A model generated the notes under the pieces. The model saw only the letters and a list, made by a program, of their open reading frames with translations. It was not told where the DNA came from and did not search any database. A stretch of DNA of 41,459 nucleotides. It comes from Muribaculaceae bacterium (lineage in GTDB: Bacteria > Bacteroidota > Bacteroidia > Bacteroidales > Muribaculaceae). The stretch lies in the NCBI GenBank assembly GCA_029057985.1, contig JAIDYR010000023.1:1-41459 (forward strand), written 5' to 3'. A program made the position numbers and the translations under genes. Positions 5,878 through 15,110 of the stretch are shown here, one piece after another; position 1 is the first letter of the stretch; every line of letters starts with the position of its first letter.

Positions 5878-8238
5878 TTATTTCATCGCTTCCATTTTAT
5901 TAGGATCCCCTACGACCCAGACTGTATCGCCGGGCGTCAGCACCAGCTCGGGCGATGGCGCAAGATATTCTCCGTCGCGATTGACCTTTACCAGCATACT
6001 GTCGAAATCTTCGAGTATCCTTGTTTTGCCAAGAGGGACGTTGACGATCGGTGAGTTTCCGGAAAGACGGAGACTGCGAAGCTCGACTTTGGCGGGATCT
6101 CCGCATTGTTCTATGGTAAGCCGCTCGGCGGATTCTATGTCGTCGTTAAAGGCTTTTATCTGATCATCGGTGCCGATTACTCCGAGAATGTCGCCGGGGA
6201 AAATTCTTGTCTCTCCATCCGGAAGGGGGATGGAGCGCTGACCGCGCTGGATACTTGATATGCTGACCCCATAGTCTCTGCGCAAGCCTGAGTCTTTCAG
6301 CCGGTCGCCTACGAAGAGTGAGCCGGGTCCTACCTGGATGTAGGCTTGATGGAGGTCGTCGACAAGATTATTATTGCGACCGGATCGGGTATTTTCCCGT
6401 ATGTTGAGATTATCCATAAAGCGCTGCTCCATCTTGCGATAGCGGCTCATGAGCTTCGTCGAGGCAAATCCGATTATCAGCAGGAAGCATCCGACCCCTA
6501 CAATCCAGCCCTTGACACCATTATAGGCGAGAGTGACGAAATAGACTATAAAGAAAAGGGCTATCAGATAGCGGATGATACGCATCGCCACAAGAGGCAC
6601 GTCATAGAAAGAAGCCGTAGAGTGGAGTTTCATCCTTTCGTCGGGCTTGGTGCTGCTTATAGACAGGGCCACGAGGAATGGCGACATTGCCAGCAGAGTC
6701 AGCATAGTGGCTATCAGATGGCCCCACTCCTTAAATATTCCCTCCATGATAGGGAAGAAGAATTGGCGGCTGACGAGGATTATCGCAAGCAGCACTACCG
6801 AATAAAGCAGCAAGCGCCATACGTAGCGGCCAAGTATATCATGCCATAGGCGTTTGGTATCAGACGAGTCGGAAGTCTGCTTTGAATAGCGCTCGATAAG
6901 AAACTGCAGTCCGCCCGGAAGTCGCTTCTCCACGGCCTTATATGCCGGCTCTGCCATCTTGATGAAATAAGGAGTGGTGAAGATCGTAATGACGGAAACT
7001 GCAACGATTATAGGATAAAGACTCTCTTCAAGCACTCCGAGTCCCATGCCGAGGGAGGCGATGATAAACGAGAATTCACCGATCTGCGTCAACGTAAAGC
7101 CGCTCTGCATTGCGACTTTCAGCGTCTGCCCGGTCACGAGCATACCCAGGGTGCCGAAAAGGATCATACCCGCAATGACTACTACTGCCAATATCAAAAT
7201 CTCACTCCAATAATTTACAAGTACGCCCGGATCCACCATCATTCCTACTGATATGAAGAAGACTGCCCCGAAAAGGTCCTTGACAGGCTGCACGACATGC
7301 TCCATCTTTTCGGCCACCATTGTGCCGGCAAGGATCGAACCCATTACGAAGGCTCCCAATTCGAGCGAGAACCCGCAGATCACAGAGAATACGGCCATCG
7401 AGAAGCAAAGCCCCATTGCGACTACGAGCATAGTCTCATCGTTGAGAAAATGCCTCAGTCGGTTAAGAAGAGAAGGGAGCACATAGACTCCGACTACAAA
7501 CCAGATGATCAGGAAAAAGCCTAATTTACATATACTGAATATCAACTCCATCCCTTTGACATCCCCCATTGCCAATGAGGATAGCAAGACGAGCATAAGG
7601 ACGGCGAAGAGGTCTTCGATTATAAGGACGGAAAGCACGAGTGTCGCGAATTTCCGCTGCCTCATTCCCAGATCTCCGAGCGACTTCAGGATTATGGTCG
7701 TCGACGACATGGAGATCATGCCGCCAAGAAAGATGCAGTTGATAGTGTTGAGATGCAGAAGAAAGCCGACACCGAACCCCGCCATTGTCATGCCGGTGAT
7801 GATGATCAGCGCTGTAACTATCGCGGAACTACCGGAGTTCAGAAGCTTCTTGAAACTGAATTCCAGGCCCAGACAGAACATCAGGATGACAATACCCAGT
7901 TCGGCCCAGAACTCTATATTGCCAAGATTGGATATCGAAGGGATATAGACAAACTTCGGACTCGCCAGAAATCCGGCAAGTATATACCCGAGCACCACGG
8001 GTTGCTTCAGTTTCTTAAACAACAGAGTGACTATTGCTCCCAGAAGCAAAACCCATGCGAGATCAGCGATAAGTCCGAAAGAATGATCTTCTTCGGCTGA
8101 ATGTTCCTCGTCAGGATTTATTTCTGTCGACACTTTTGTCGCAACATCTGAAATGGATTCCTGGGCAATCGCTTCGTAACCCGCTGCCAAAGGCAAGACG
8201 AGTCCGGCGGCTGCCATCCGGTGTGACAGTCGTTTCAT
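5878..8238 (-). CDS. CPA2-family cation/proton antiporter with two RCK-C (TrkA_C) domains
   Basis: 786 residues. An N-terminal signal-like segment (about 1-26) and short acidic spacer precede a CPA2 membrane domain (about 55-420) with motifs such as KQPVVLGYILAGF and LGIVILMFCLGLEFSFKK. An additional predicted membrane pair lies at about 470-590. Two C-terminal regulatory RCK-C/TrkA_C modules occupy about 630-700 and 715-786; the second carries LTPGDTVWVVGD. No full NAD-binding RCK-N domain is visible. It should exchange K+ or Na+ for H+ across the inner membrane with ligand gating. Its ATG overlaps the stop of the MgtC-like gene by ATGA, so the two are translationally coupled. The exported N-terminus is unusual for the family. 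Confidence 0.9.
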   Translation of the reverse strand: MKRLSHRMAAAGLVLPLAAGYEAIAQESISDVATKVSTEINPDEEHSAEEDHSFGLIADLAWVLLLGAIVTLLFKKLKQPVVLGYILAGFLASPKFVYIPSISNLGNIEFWAELGIVILMFCLGLEFSFKKLLNSGSSAIVTALIIITGMTMAGFGVGFLLHLNTINCIFLGGMISMSSTTIILKSLGDLGMRQRKFATLVLSVLIIEDLFAVLMLVLLSSLAMGDVKGMELIFSICKLGFFLIIWFVVGVYVLPSLLNRLRHFLNDETMLVVAMGLCFSMAVFSVICGFSLELGAFVMGSILAGTMVAEKMEHVVQPVKDLFGAVFFISVGMMVDPGVLVNYWSEILILAVVVIAGMILFGTLGMLVTGQTLKVAMQSGFTLTQIGEFSFIIASLGMGLGVLEESLYPIIVAVSVITIFTTPYFIKMAEPAYKAVEKRLPGGLQFLIERYSKQTSDSSDTKRLWHDILGRYVWRLLLYSVVLLAIILVSRQFFFPIMEGIFKEWGHLIATMLTLLAMSPFLVALSISSTKPDERMKLHSTASFYDVPLVAMRIIRYLIALFFIVYFVTLAYNGVKGWIVGVGCFLLIIGFASTKLMSRYRKMEQRFMDNLNIRENTRSGRNNNLVDDLHQAYIQVGPGSLFVGDRLKDSGLRRDYGVSISSIQRGQRSIPLPDGETRIFPGDILGVIGTDDQIKAFNDDIESAERLTIEQCGDPAKVELRSLRLSGNSPIVNVPLGKTRILEDFDSMLVKVNRDGEYLAPSPELVLTPGDTVWVVGDPNKMEAMK

Positions 8239-8951
8239 ATCTCTGCTTGTGATGAAAGGGTGATGGAGGCCGTCGGAGCTACCTTACTCAACGCTCCAAG
8301 GACCCGGATAAAGTCGATACGCGGGTGAGCAAGAATCAGGAAGTTAATCTCTGTCAAGCCTTTAGTATAGTCGTAACTTATGAAATACGTGCTCAGATGC
8401 ACCTTATGATCTTGGAAAGTAGAGATAAACGGAGTCATATCGTCTACTATCTCCTCAAGAGTCACAATGATGGCGCGGCTTTCCTGACCTACACTTTGCC
8501 AATGCTCATACCAGTCAAAGATGACGAGCACCATCAGGATGAGCATCGTAGCTCCGACCGCCACTACATACATGCCGATGCCGACGGCCATGCCTATGAT
8601 AGCCGAGATCCAGATGCCGGCAGCCGTCGTCAGACCCTTGACCGACCCTTTGGCCCGTATTATGGCTCCGCCGCCAAGGAAGCCTATGCCGGTGATGACC
8701 TGTGCCGCGATTCGCCCCGGATCACCGTTTTTAAGACCCATATATTCCTGTGGCACATATATCGACAGCAACATAGCAAGACACGCTCCCATCGTGATGA
8801 GTGAGAACGTGCGTATACCTGCGATCTGACCCTTCCGCTTCCGTTCAGCTCCGATGATGACTCCGAGCATCATGCTCAATATCATCCTGAACATAGAATT
8901 AGTCAGATTGACTTCGTGAGAATTTATGAGGTCGATAATACTATTTATCAA
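8235..8951 (-). CDS. MgtC/SapB family membrane protein
   Basis: 238 residues. The N-terminal half (about 20-145) is the MgtC/SapB domain with GVIIGAERKRKGQIAGIRT and ITGIGFLGGGAIIR and about four to five membrane helices. The C-terminal about 80 residues are a soluble, ACT-like regulatory domain. MgtC proteins affect growth at low Mg2+ and modulate the F-ATPase or membrane potential in other bacteria; the role here is unknown. The first codon is TTG at 8951. The next ATG is at 8894 (MFRMILSMMLG), but starting there would remove the usual leading residues before the first helix, so I prefer TTG. It overlaps the antiporter gene by 4 bp. Confidence 0.85.
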   Translation of the reverse strand: MINSIIDLINSHEVNLTNSMFRMILSMMLGVIIGAERKRKGQIAGIRTFSLITMGACLAMLLSIYVPQEYMGLKNGDPGRIAAQVITGIGFLGGGAIIRAKGSVKGLTTAAGIWISAIIGMAVGIGMYVVAVGATMLILMVLVIFDWYEHWQSVGQESRAIIVTLEEIVDDMTPFISTFQDHKVHLSTYFISYDYTKGLTEINFLILAHPRIDFIRVLGALSKVAPTASITLSSQAEI

Positions 8952-9044
8952 GTTTACTTCGCGGGCTTTAACTTCGACAACTTAGTTGACTCAGCGGTTA
9001 TGGTTGTTAAGATGGTTATGGCGTAATTAGATTATTCGGTTTTA

Positions 9045-9725
9045 TTACCAAGGAAGGCCTGTGCCCATATACCCGATTTCAATGTCGTCATTGAAATCGC
9101 TTGCCTGGGGCGCCGAGGTCTGGTTATAGAGTTTATGGGCAAGCACATCGGGAAGATTCTCCTGATCGGGATAAAACCATATTCCCTGCCAGTTCCAGCA
9201 CCACATTCCGTCGCCGTCGCCGGCCTGCCATACGGCATTGACATCCTTAAGCGACAACACCTTCTTGAAGGAATCGCCAAGACGAAGTTCCTTCCCTCCG
9301 CTGCCGTTGACCACGATGCTGCGGTTATCGACCGAGACGACATTGACAATTCCGGAGTCGAACTCATAGACAGTGAAACGCTGATTTCCATTCAGATAGA
9401 AATAGTAGCAGTTCGATTCATAGCCTCCCTGGCGGGAAATACTGTCATAGAGGTTCTCTATCTTGGGTTGTATCTCTGAAATCCTCATACCCGTACGTAT
9501 AGGATCAACCCCCAGCGGTGTCAACTGAGCGTCGCTGACCGCCTTCTTCGGAAGCTCGGTCTGTTGGGATGGCTCCACGCGAATGGTCTCCGCAGATTTT
9601 TGACTCTTTCCGGAGCAGGATGCCAAGGCTATAAGGCCTGCCGCAAGCATCGCAGCCCCGATTTTGCGGACTGCCACGGGTAAAAATGTATGAAGAGATA
9701 TCTTTCTCATATTAGAATTATCCAT
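9045..9725 (-). CDS. Lipoprotein of unknown function
   Basis: 226 residues. A hydrophobic stretch ends in lipobox LASC (Cys about 37) followed by SGKSQKSAE, so it should be lipidated. The start could be 9725 or the in-frame ATG at 9710 (MRKISLHTF), which gives a more ordinary signal length. The mature part looks like two related units, about 75-145 (IRTGMRISEIQPKIENLYD) and about 145-210 (LRLGDSFKKVLSL). Both have the GxxxxEV-like pattern seen in small beta-alpha domains of the SmpA/BLIP type; that resemblance is weak. It stands alone between the MgtC-antiporter pair and the second antiporter. Confidence 0.75.
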   Translation of the reverse strand: MDNSNMRKISLHTFLPVAVRKIGAAMLAAGLIALASCSGKSQKSAETIRVEPSQQTELPKKAVSDAQLTPLGVDPIRTGMRISEIQPKIENLYDSISRQGGYESNCYYFYLNGNQRFTVYEFDSGIVNVVSVDNRSIVVNGSGGKELRLGDSFKKVLSLKDVNAVWQAGDGDGMWCWNWQGIWFYPDQENLPDVLAHKLYNQTSAPQASDFNDDIEIGYMGTGLPW

Positions 9726-9835
9726 TTGCAGAATCTCAAACGAAAAGACGCCTGCCTCGGCCGCCTCTTTTTACGCTATGTTTAAATAACGCCGCGTGAG
9801 CTTTTAAAATTTAACATTCTTTTATAATTATTTGT

Positions 9836-11851
9836 TCAGCCTCCGAACTGAGACGGAATGATCATCACTATATTATGCCTGACGAAATGACGCCCCAGAT
9901 AACTATTCATAGATTCTGTCTCACCTGAATAGCTTAGAGAGCCTTTCCGGGCACTGATGACAATCAGCAGGTCCTCATCCGCGATTTGAGAAGAGAGGAT
10001 GATGAAATCATCCCAGTTCTCCATATCGCTGTAATGGCGGCTGAACGCATATCCTCCTTCGTTGACGCGCGCCTCTATGAAGTCGGCGGTCTGAATGTCG
10101 CAGAGGAAACTTACGCTCCTGCTGAGCTGCGAAGCCAGGTTCCCGATACGGGCTACCCAGTCGGCGAAGCCGGTCTCATAACGGGCATTGACCGGAACAT
10201 AGACGAAGATCCGCCTTACCGTATCGAGCGGAATGAAGCAACGCGACATTATTATCATCTTTCGCGTCATCCCCATCAGTTGCTCGATCATCGACCCGTA
10301 GAAGGAGTCGACGATATTGGAACGCCGGTGGAGTCCGATAATGACCTCTGAAGCATCCTGCTCCCGAAGCACATTGCTGACACCAGTCATGACATTGAGG
10401 TCAAATCTTTCGACCTCCCGACAGGGCACTTCCATAGCCTCCGCAACCCCGACGGCTGCCTTAAGCGCCTCCCTGCCCATACGCATCCGGACCTTATCGT
10501 CGTTATTGCGCACGTAGAGGGCCGTAAGGCAATCCGTATTCAGCGGCGAGCGCATGAAAATAGCCATGCGCATGATGCCTTCGGCGGTCATCGGATTGCT
10601 CAAGGCTACTATCTGACGCGCGAAGCCGACCTGACGCGGGCCTTCGGTCTCCATCTCTTCATCTGTCAGACGCAGGCGTATCTTTTTGGCGGCTCGCTCC
10701 GTGGCTACTGACGCCACAATACAGCAGATCAGTATCATGACGACTGCCCCGTTCATCATATCCTCTGTCAGCAATCCATATTTATAACCTATCATGGTCG
10801 CGGCTATAGTCGCCGCCGCCTTTCCCGATGAAAGGCCAAACATCAGATGCGACTCATCGGAATTGAGTCCGGAAATCCGCCTGGTCAACGCTACGGCCAC
10901 ATATTTGGTCGACAATGCCGTCGCAGTCATCAGAAGCGCCGTGAGGGCTACCCCCCAGCCTCTGACCACAACTCCGACATTGATCAGCATCCCTACTCCT
11001 ATCAGAAAGTAGGGAATAAAGATCGCGTCGCCCACGAAAGCTATATTCTTCATCAGCTTGGAGCGCGAAGGGATGAAGCGATTGAGCACCAATCCCGCAT
11101 AGAAAGCTCCAAGAATAGACTCCAATCCGATCAATTTTGCCAATACAGAGGCCACGCAGACCAGAGTCAGAATGAAGATATACTGCGCGACAGAATCACT
11201 GAACTTCCTGAAGAACCATCTTGTCAGCCAGGGATAAGACAATCCTACAGCAAGAGTATATATTACAGTCAGGATCAAAAGCAATCCCAACTGACCGACA
11301 TCGAACCCTCCCGACATGCGGACCGCTACCACTTCCGCCAGTGCTACAAGAGCCAGAAGGACGGCTACGATCGTACCCGTCACGGCAATTACAGCCCCGC
11401 GGTTATTGCTCAATCCGAACCGGCTTACCACCGGATAGGATATCAGAGTATGCGAAGCATACATTGAGGAGATGAGCACTGCCGTATCCCAGCCCGTAGA
11501 GAGGGCATAGCGGGTCAGCGGGATACCGACAATCATCGGCAACGAAAAGGTCAGGAGTCCGAAAAGAGTCCCGAGTTTGTAGTTGCGCCGAAGATGGTAC
11601 ATATCGATCTCGACGGCAGCCAAAAACATCAGGTATAATATCCCGACCTCCCCGAATATCTCAAAACTTGCATCGCGGGCCAGAAGATTAAAACCGTACG
11701 GTCCGATAGCCACGCCGGCAAGTATCAGCCCCACGATTTTAGGAATTTTCAGACGCCTGAACAGAAGAGGCGCAAACAAGATGATCATCATGACGAGCAT
11801 GAAAATCACTATAGGTTGCGTCAATGGCAAAGTCGGCGTCATAAACTGCAT
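9836..11851 (-). CDS. CPA2-family Na+(K+)/H+ antiporter with C-terminal stress-protein-like domains
   Basis: 671 residues. About 12 membrane helices lie in residues 10-400, with FRRLKIPKIVGLILAG and FGEVGILYLMFLAAVEIDM typical of the Na+/H+ exchanger fold. Residues about 415-671 are soluble and resemble two USP (universal stress protein) modules, including ASEVIIGLHRRSNIVDSFYG, similar to the nucleotide-loop end of a USP. Bacteroidetes antiporters of this type probably control internal pH or Na+. It is distinct from the RCK-C antiporter at 5878-8238, so the cell has two differently regulated exchangers within 6 kb. The start MQFMTPTLPL gives a normal first helix. Confidence 0.88.
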   Translation of the reverse strand: MQFMTPTLPLTQPIVIFMLVMMIILFAPLLFRRLKIPKIVGLILAGVAIGPYGFNLLARDASFEIFGEVGILYLMFLAAVEIDMYHLRRNYKLGTLFGLLTFSLPMIVGIPLTRYALSTGWDTAVLISSMYASHTLISYPVVSRFGLSNNRGAVIAVTGTIVAVLLALVALAEVVAVRMSGGFDVGQLGLLLILTVIYTLAVGLSYPWLTRWFFRKFSDSVAQYIFILTLVCVASVLAKLIGLESILGAFYAGLVLNRFIPSRSKLMKNIAFVGDAIFIPYFLIGVGMLINVGVVVRGWGVALTALLMTATALSTKYVAVALTRRISGLNSDESHLMFGLSSGKAAATIAATMIGYKYGLLTEDMMNGAVVMILICCIVASVATERAAKKIRLRLTDEEMETEGPRQVGFARQIVALSNPMTAEGIMRMAIFMRSPLNTDCLTALYVRNNDDKVRMRMGREALKAAVGVAEAMEVPCREVERFDLNVMTGVSNVLREQDASEVIIGLHRRSNIVDSFYGSMIEQLMGMTRKMIIMSRCFIPLDTVRRIFVYVPVNARYETGFADWVARIGNLASQLSRSVSFLCDIQTADFIEARVNEGGYAFSRHYSDMENWDDFIILSSQIADEDLLIVISARKGSLSYSGETESMNSYLGRHFVRHNIVMIIPSQFGG

Positions 11852-11934
11852 GGTCGGCGTTCTTAACTCCCCTTTACTGCATACGCAACCAAACTCCCGC
11901 CGCCCTTTTCCTTATTTCCTTGTCAGCCACCCTA

Positions 11935-12729
11935 TCATGACCGGTATTCCTTATTCAAGGCGAAAAAACCGGTTGCGTTAGAGTTTGTGGCATTCTCAAC
12001 CTCCTCCGGTGCAACTCCCTTTATCTCAGCTATCTTATCATTGATATATCTGAGATAGGCACTCTCGTTGGTACGCCCACGCCTGGGGACCGGAGCCAGA
12101 TACGGAGCATCCGTCTCCAGTACTATCCGATCGAGCGGTAGTTCAGCTACCGCCTCTCTGAGTTCGGGTGCATTCTTGAACGTCACCACTCCATTGATGC
12201 CGAAAAGTGCATCCGGTAGCTCACTCATTATTCGCCGGGCATCCTCGGAATCAGCCGTGAAACTATGAAACAGCAACTTCGGTCGCTCCGCGCCCATCAG
12301 CCCGATTACGTGAAGAGTATCGTCGAGAGCGTTGCGACTGTGAATGATGACAGGCAAACCCATAGCCCGGGCGCGGTCAAGATGATCGCCGAAAGCGTCC
12401 ATCTGCTCCATGCGCCATGTCTGATCGTGATAAAGATCTATCCCGACTTCTCCAATTGCTACGGGAGACTCTTCCGAAAAGCGGTCGAACACGGCCTGCG
12501 TCATCGCTCGCCAATCGCGATCGACATACTCCGGATGCAGTCCGACGGCAGAGGAAGTCGACCCTGCGGGAGCCAGGCGATGGAGTCTGAGCAGTTGCTC
12601 TGCCGACTCAAGACTGACATTGGGAAGAACCATGTGGCTCACTCCCTCTGCCAACGCCCGCTCTACTGCCCCGACGCCGCCATCAGGATAATCCTCCCTG
12701 AAGTAGAGATGTGTATGGGTATCTATCAT
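11935..12729 (-). CDS. tatD: TatD-family metal-dependent deoxyribonuclease
   Basis: 264 residues from the ATG at 12729; a TTG one codon earlier is less likely. The metal ligands of the TIM-barrel amidohydrolase are visible: IDTHTHL at the N-terminus, GEVGIDLYHD (Glu/Asp), VIIHSRNA, LFHSFTAD and LETDAPYLAPVPRRG. TatD proteins are 3'-5' exonucleases or DNA-repair and apoptosis-type nucleases with two bound metals. The gene begins three bases after the stop of the polyprenyl synthase gene, so the two form an operon with tight spacing. Confidence 0.92.
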   Translation of the reverse strand: MIDTHTHLYFREDYPDGGVGAVERALAEGVSHMVLPNVSLESAEQLLRLHRLAPAGSTSSAVGLHPEYVDRDWRAMTQAVFDRFSEESPVAIGEVGIDLYHDQTWRMEQMDAFGDHLDRARAMGLPVIIHSRNALDDTLHVIGLMGAERPKLLFHSFTADSEDARRIMSELPDALFGINGVVTFKNAPELREAVAELPLDRIVLETDAPYLAPVPRRGRTNESAYLRYINDKIAEIKGVAPEEVENATNSNATGFFALNKEYRS

Positions 12730-12732
12730 CAA

Positions 12733-13704
12733 TTATTTTTTGCGTCCTGACAGGCGATCTACCAGATACTTGAAACTATCGAGTTGCGACTCATCAAGGC
12801 CTGTAGCCTTGGCGGCTTTCATGGCCTTGGCGCTGTATTTCAAGGCATCCTTGCGGCCAATCTCATCGAGATGCATCTTTTCGTATATTCGCTTTACGGT
12901 CTTCACCTTCATGTCGCCTGCCGGAAGTTCGTTGACGGCTACCTTCAGAGCTTTGGCTTCCTCATTACCGGCATTCAGTCCGCTGATCAGCAGATAAGTC
13001 TTCTTCTTATTGTTGATATCTCCGCCGATCTGCTTGCCGAATGTTGCGGCATCGCCGAATGTATCCAGCCAGTCGTCTTCAATCTGGAAGGCCAGACCGA
13101 GATTCTCACCATATTCGCGAAGCTTTCCCGCAACTTTATCATTAACCCCGGCGAGCACGCCGCCGATCTCAGCGGCAGCCCCGAGCAGAGCGCCGGTCTT
13201 AAGACGGATCATCTCTACGTATTCTTCAACAGTCACGTTATCGCGACCCTCAAACTCCATGTCAAGAGCCTGCCCTGCATAGACATCCTTCGACATGCGA
13301 TTGAATATCTCCATTACGCGACGGTATTTCCCATCCTCCACTCCGAATATCTGTTCCTCGGCCAGTCCGAGCATGGCATCGCCGGATAGAATCGCCGCGT
13401 CAGCACCGAAACGTTTTACTACAGTCTCACGATTACGACGCATCTCTGATTTATCCATCACATCATCATGAAGAAGGGTGAAGTTATGGAATAGTTCAAT
13501 AGCCAGAGCTGCCGGCATAGCCTTTGCGGCTGCCAGTCCGAAAGCTTCAGCCGCCATGAGCAGAAGGGTCGGGCGAATGCGCTTGCCGCCGGCCTCCATA
13601 GCATAAGCTACCGGTGCATATAGCGTAGCAGGCTGCATATCACCTATATTAAGATCGCGGAGGGCTTCTTCTACCTCCATTGCGTATTCTGACAATCTTT
13701 TCAT
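12733..13704 (-). CDS. Polyprenyl (farnesyl/geranylgeranyl) diphosphate synthase
   Basis: 323 residues from the ATG at 13704 (MKRLSEYAMEVEEAL). A TTG-initiated frame from 13737 is less likely. The first Asp-rich motif is LLHDDVMDKSEMRR and the second FQIEDDWLDTFGD, with GGKRIRP for isopentenyl diphosphate binding. It condenses isopentenyl diphosphate with allylic diphosphates, supplying precursors for quinones or cell-wall lipid carrier. Chain length is set by residues upstream of the first motif (AALAIELFHNFTLLHDD). The bulky Phe and Thr there suggest a C15-C20 product, which is uncertain. Upstream lies a cluster of TCATGA repeats. Confidence 0.92.
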   Translation of the reverse strand: MKRLSEYAMEVEEALRDLNIGDMQPATLYAPVAYAMEAGGKRIRPTLLLMAAEAFGLAAAKAMPAALAIELFHNFTLLHDDVMDKSEMRRNRETVVKRFGADAAILSGDAMLGLAEEQIFGVEDGKYRRVMEIFNRMSKDVYAGQALDMEFEGRDNVTVEEYVEMIRLKTGALLGAAAEIGGVLAGVNDKVAGKLREYGENLGLAFQIEDDWLDTFGDAATFGKQIGGDINNKKKTYLLISGLNAGNEEAKALKVAVNELPAGDMKVKTVKRIYEKMHLDEIGRKDALKYSAKAMKAAKATGLDESQLDSFKYLVDRLSGRKK

Positions 13705-13726
13705 CTCTTTATTCTTAAGAATGGTG

Positions 13727-13758
13727 TCATGATTCAAAATTCATGATTCATGATCTAT
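13727..13758. repeat. TCATGA cluster upstream of the polyprenyl synthase gene
   Basis: The self-complementary hexamer TCATGA occurs at 13727-13732, 13741-13746 and 13748-13753, followed by TATGA. It lies in the 100-bp gap between two reverse-strand genes, just before the start codon. It could be a regulator site or chance AT-rich sequence. Confidence 0.35.
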
Positions 13759-13804
13759 GATTGAGCTATTTTACTTTTATCGCGCAGCCTAACGGCGCCT
13801 TGAT

Positions 13805-14434
13805 TCATTCAGCAGCCGCAGGCTTCGGAGCATATTTAATATATATCTCTTTGGGCACGTCGCCGGCTCCGTCGATTTCCAATGCCACTTCAAATCCTTT
13901 CATAAAGCGCGGAAACATCGCAGAATCTTCGGGATTCTGCGAGCAAACCTTCTTCAAGGCCGCGATCTCCTCTTCTACAGTTTTGGCGTTCTTGTGGTCA
14001 AGGCGGATACTATTGACGTATTCCAATCCTAACGCATAGCCGAGCTGCATGGGATCCTCCATGGCGGCAAGCTTACGGAGCATCATCTTCTTGTCGAGGG
14101 GGAGCCCGTCGGCAAAAGAATCATAGGCATGGGAAAATGTCTCAAGATTCTTATCTTTATAAGTTTCGTAGGCATATAGAGTAGCTATGGCGAGAGTATC
14201 GATTTTCACCCCGGGAATTTCTCCAAGGGCAGCCCGGCAGATAAAGCGCGCCACGGAATCCGGCGAAGCCGTCTTCATTAGATATGCCACCTTCTCCTCA
14301 TCCGATTTCTTATTGAAATCTTTCGGGAAATTCGAAGTAGAACCCTCAGAGCCTCCACACGACATCATCAGCCCTGACATCAGAATGGCAGACATGGCCA
14401 AGATGCCCCATAGGCGCGGCATCGATCTCTTCAT
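13805..14434 (-). CDS. Lipoprotein of unknown function
   Basis: 209 residues if translation starts at the ATG at 14434 (MKRSMPRLWGILAM). Further in-frame ATGs exist upstream (14446, 14473). The 14434 start gives a normal signal peptide ending in lipobox LMMSC with SGGSEGSTS-like flexible residues after the Cys. The mature protein is mainly helical and charged, with no catalytic motif I recognise. It ends in KYAPKPAAAE. It precedes the polyprenyl synthase/tatD operon on the same strand by 100 bp and may belong to it. Confidence 0.7.
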   Translation of the reverse strand: MKRSMPRLWGILAMSAILMSGLMMSCGGSEGSTSNFPKDFNKKSDEEKVAYLMKTASPDSVARFICRAALGEIPGVKIDTLAIATLYAYETYKDKNLETFSHAYDSFADGLPLDKKMMLRKLAAMEDPMQLGYALGLEYVNSIRLDHKNAKTVEEEIAALKKVCSQNPEDSAMFPRFMKGFEVALEIDGAGDVPKEIYIKYAPKPAAAE

Positions 14435-14714
14435 CCTCTGCCCCATTGCAAAGGCAAAACCTTTTGTCTTCATAACATATAGATTAGCTATTCTCATGCT
14501 TCGGAAGATACACAGAAATAACACTCTGACTATCAGGCAACTAAACCCCACCAGCGACTCATTCCCAAGCGCCGGAAGCAGTCAATCATCATAATGTCAG
14601 TATCTTCCGTAAGGAAAACGATTCACAAAATTAATAAAAAATCGCGAAATCGCCCTACTTTATAGCCCGTTTTATAAAAAAAGGCCCAAAAAGAAAAAAA
14701 TAATCACAAAACTC
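14435..14714. other. Intergenic region between lipoprotein gene and tRNA promoter
   Basis: Divergent space. On the reverse strand TAATTTTG (14633-14626) could be a -7 box for the lipoprotein gene, but no matching TTTG lies at the right distance. The segment 14641-14700 is AT-rich with runs of A. I see no gene here. Confidence 0.3.
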
Positions 14715-14745
14715 TTTGCCAATCCAAAATAAAGCATTAACTTTG
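14715..14745 (+). promoter_or_regulatory. tRNA-Ser promoter
   Basis: TTTG (14715-14718), 19 bases, TAACTTTG (14738-14745), a full consensus match. The start would be near 14751, about 150 nt upstream of the tRNA, so the precursor carries the tandem repeat at 14759-14844. Confidence 0.65.
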
Positions 14746-14758
14746 CAGTCGAAATCAG

Positions 14759-14844
14759 ACAGCCAGTCCAATCTCCCGGACAGCCAGTCCGATCTCCCCC
14801 GACAAAGAGTCCGATCTCCCCAACAAAGAGTCCGATCTCCCCGG
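14759..14844. repeat. 21-22 bp tandem repeat in the tRNA-Ser leader
   Basis: Four units start at 14759, 14780, 14802 and 14823. Units 1-2 read ACAGCCAGTCC(A/G)ATCTCCC and units 3-4 read ACAAAGAGTCCGATCTCCCC. The repeat lies between the tRNA promoter and the tRNA and should be transcribed with it. Confidence 0.85.
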
Positions 14845-14903
14845 TAGGAAAAGATCGATCCTAAAGGTCCAAGAGAGAGAGATCAATGTAATTATCGATA
14901 CAT

Positions 14904-14991
14904 GGAGTGGTGCTCGAGTGGCTGAAGAGGCACGCCTGGAAAGCGTGTATACGCCAAAAGCGTATCCCGAGTTCGAATCTCGGTCACTCCG
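14904..14991 (+). tRNA. tRNA-Ser (GGA anticodon)
   Basis: 88 nt with the long variable arm of class II tRNAs. The acceptor arm pairs GGAGTGG with TCACTCC, the anticodon loop CTGGAAA carries GGA, and the T arm GAGTTCGAATCTC is canonical. The discriminator is G14991. CCA is not encoded. It reads UCC and UCU codons. The promoter is at 14715-14745 and the terminator at 14996-15033. Confidence 0.95.
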
Positions 14992-14995
14992 CTGA

Positions 14996-15033
14996 AGAAA
15001 ATCCCGCAAGCAGAAATGCCTGCGGGATTTTCT
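14996..15033 (+). terminator. Terminator after tRNA-Ser
   Basis: A perfect 13-bp stem (arm AGAAAATCCCGCA 14996-15008; partner 15021-15033), loop of 12, T-rich right arm. It lies 4 bp after the tRNA. Confidence 0.85.
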
Positions 15034-15046
15034 CTATAAGCATTTG

Positions 15047-15060
15047 GGTCGCAAGCGACC
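15047..15060. repeat. Isolated REP-like hairpin
   Basis: GGTCGC-AA-GCGACC, a perfect 6-bp stem. Its core CGCAAGCG is the complement of the CGCTTGCG core of the tandem array that follows, so it may be a decayed relative. Confidence 0.45.
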
Positions 15061-15110
15061 TTGCAACTGACGAATGGCAACCGAAGCGCCCTCGTCGCCA
15101 CCGACAGCTC

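Noticed and set aside
14904..14991. tRNA-derived attachment site of an integrated element
   Set aside because: No second copy of the tRNA 3' end and no integrase gene are visible in the window.
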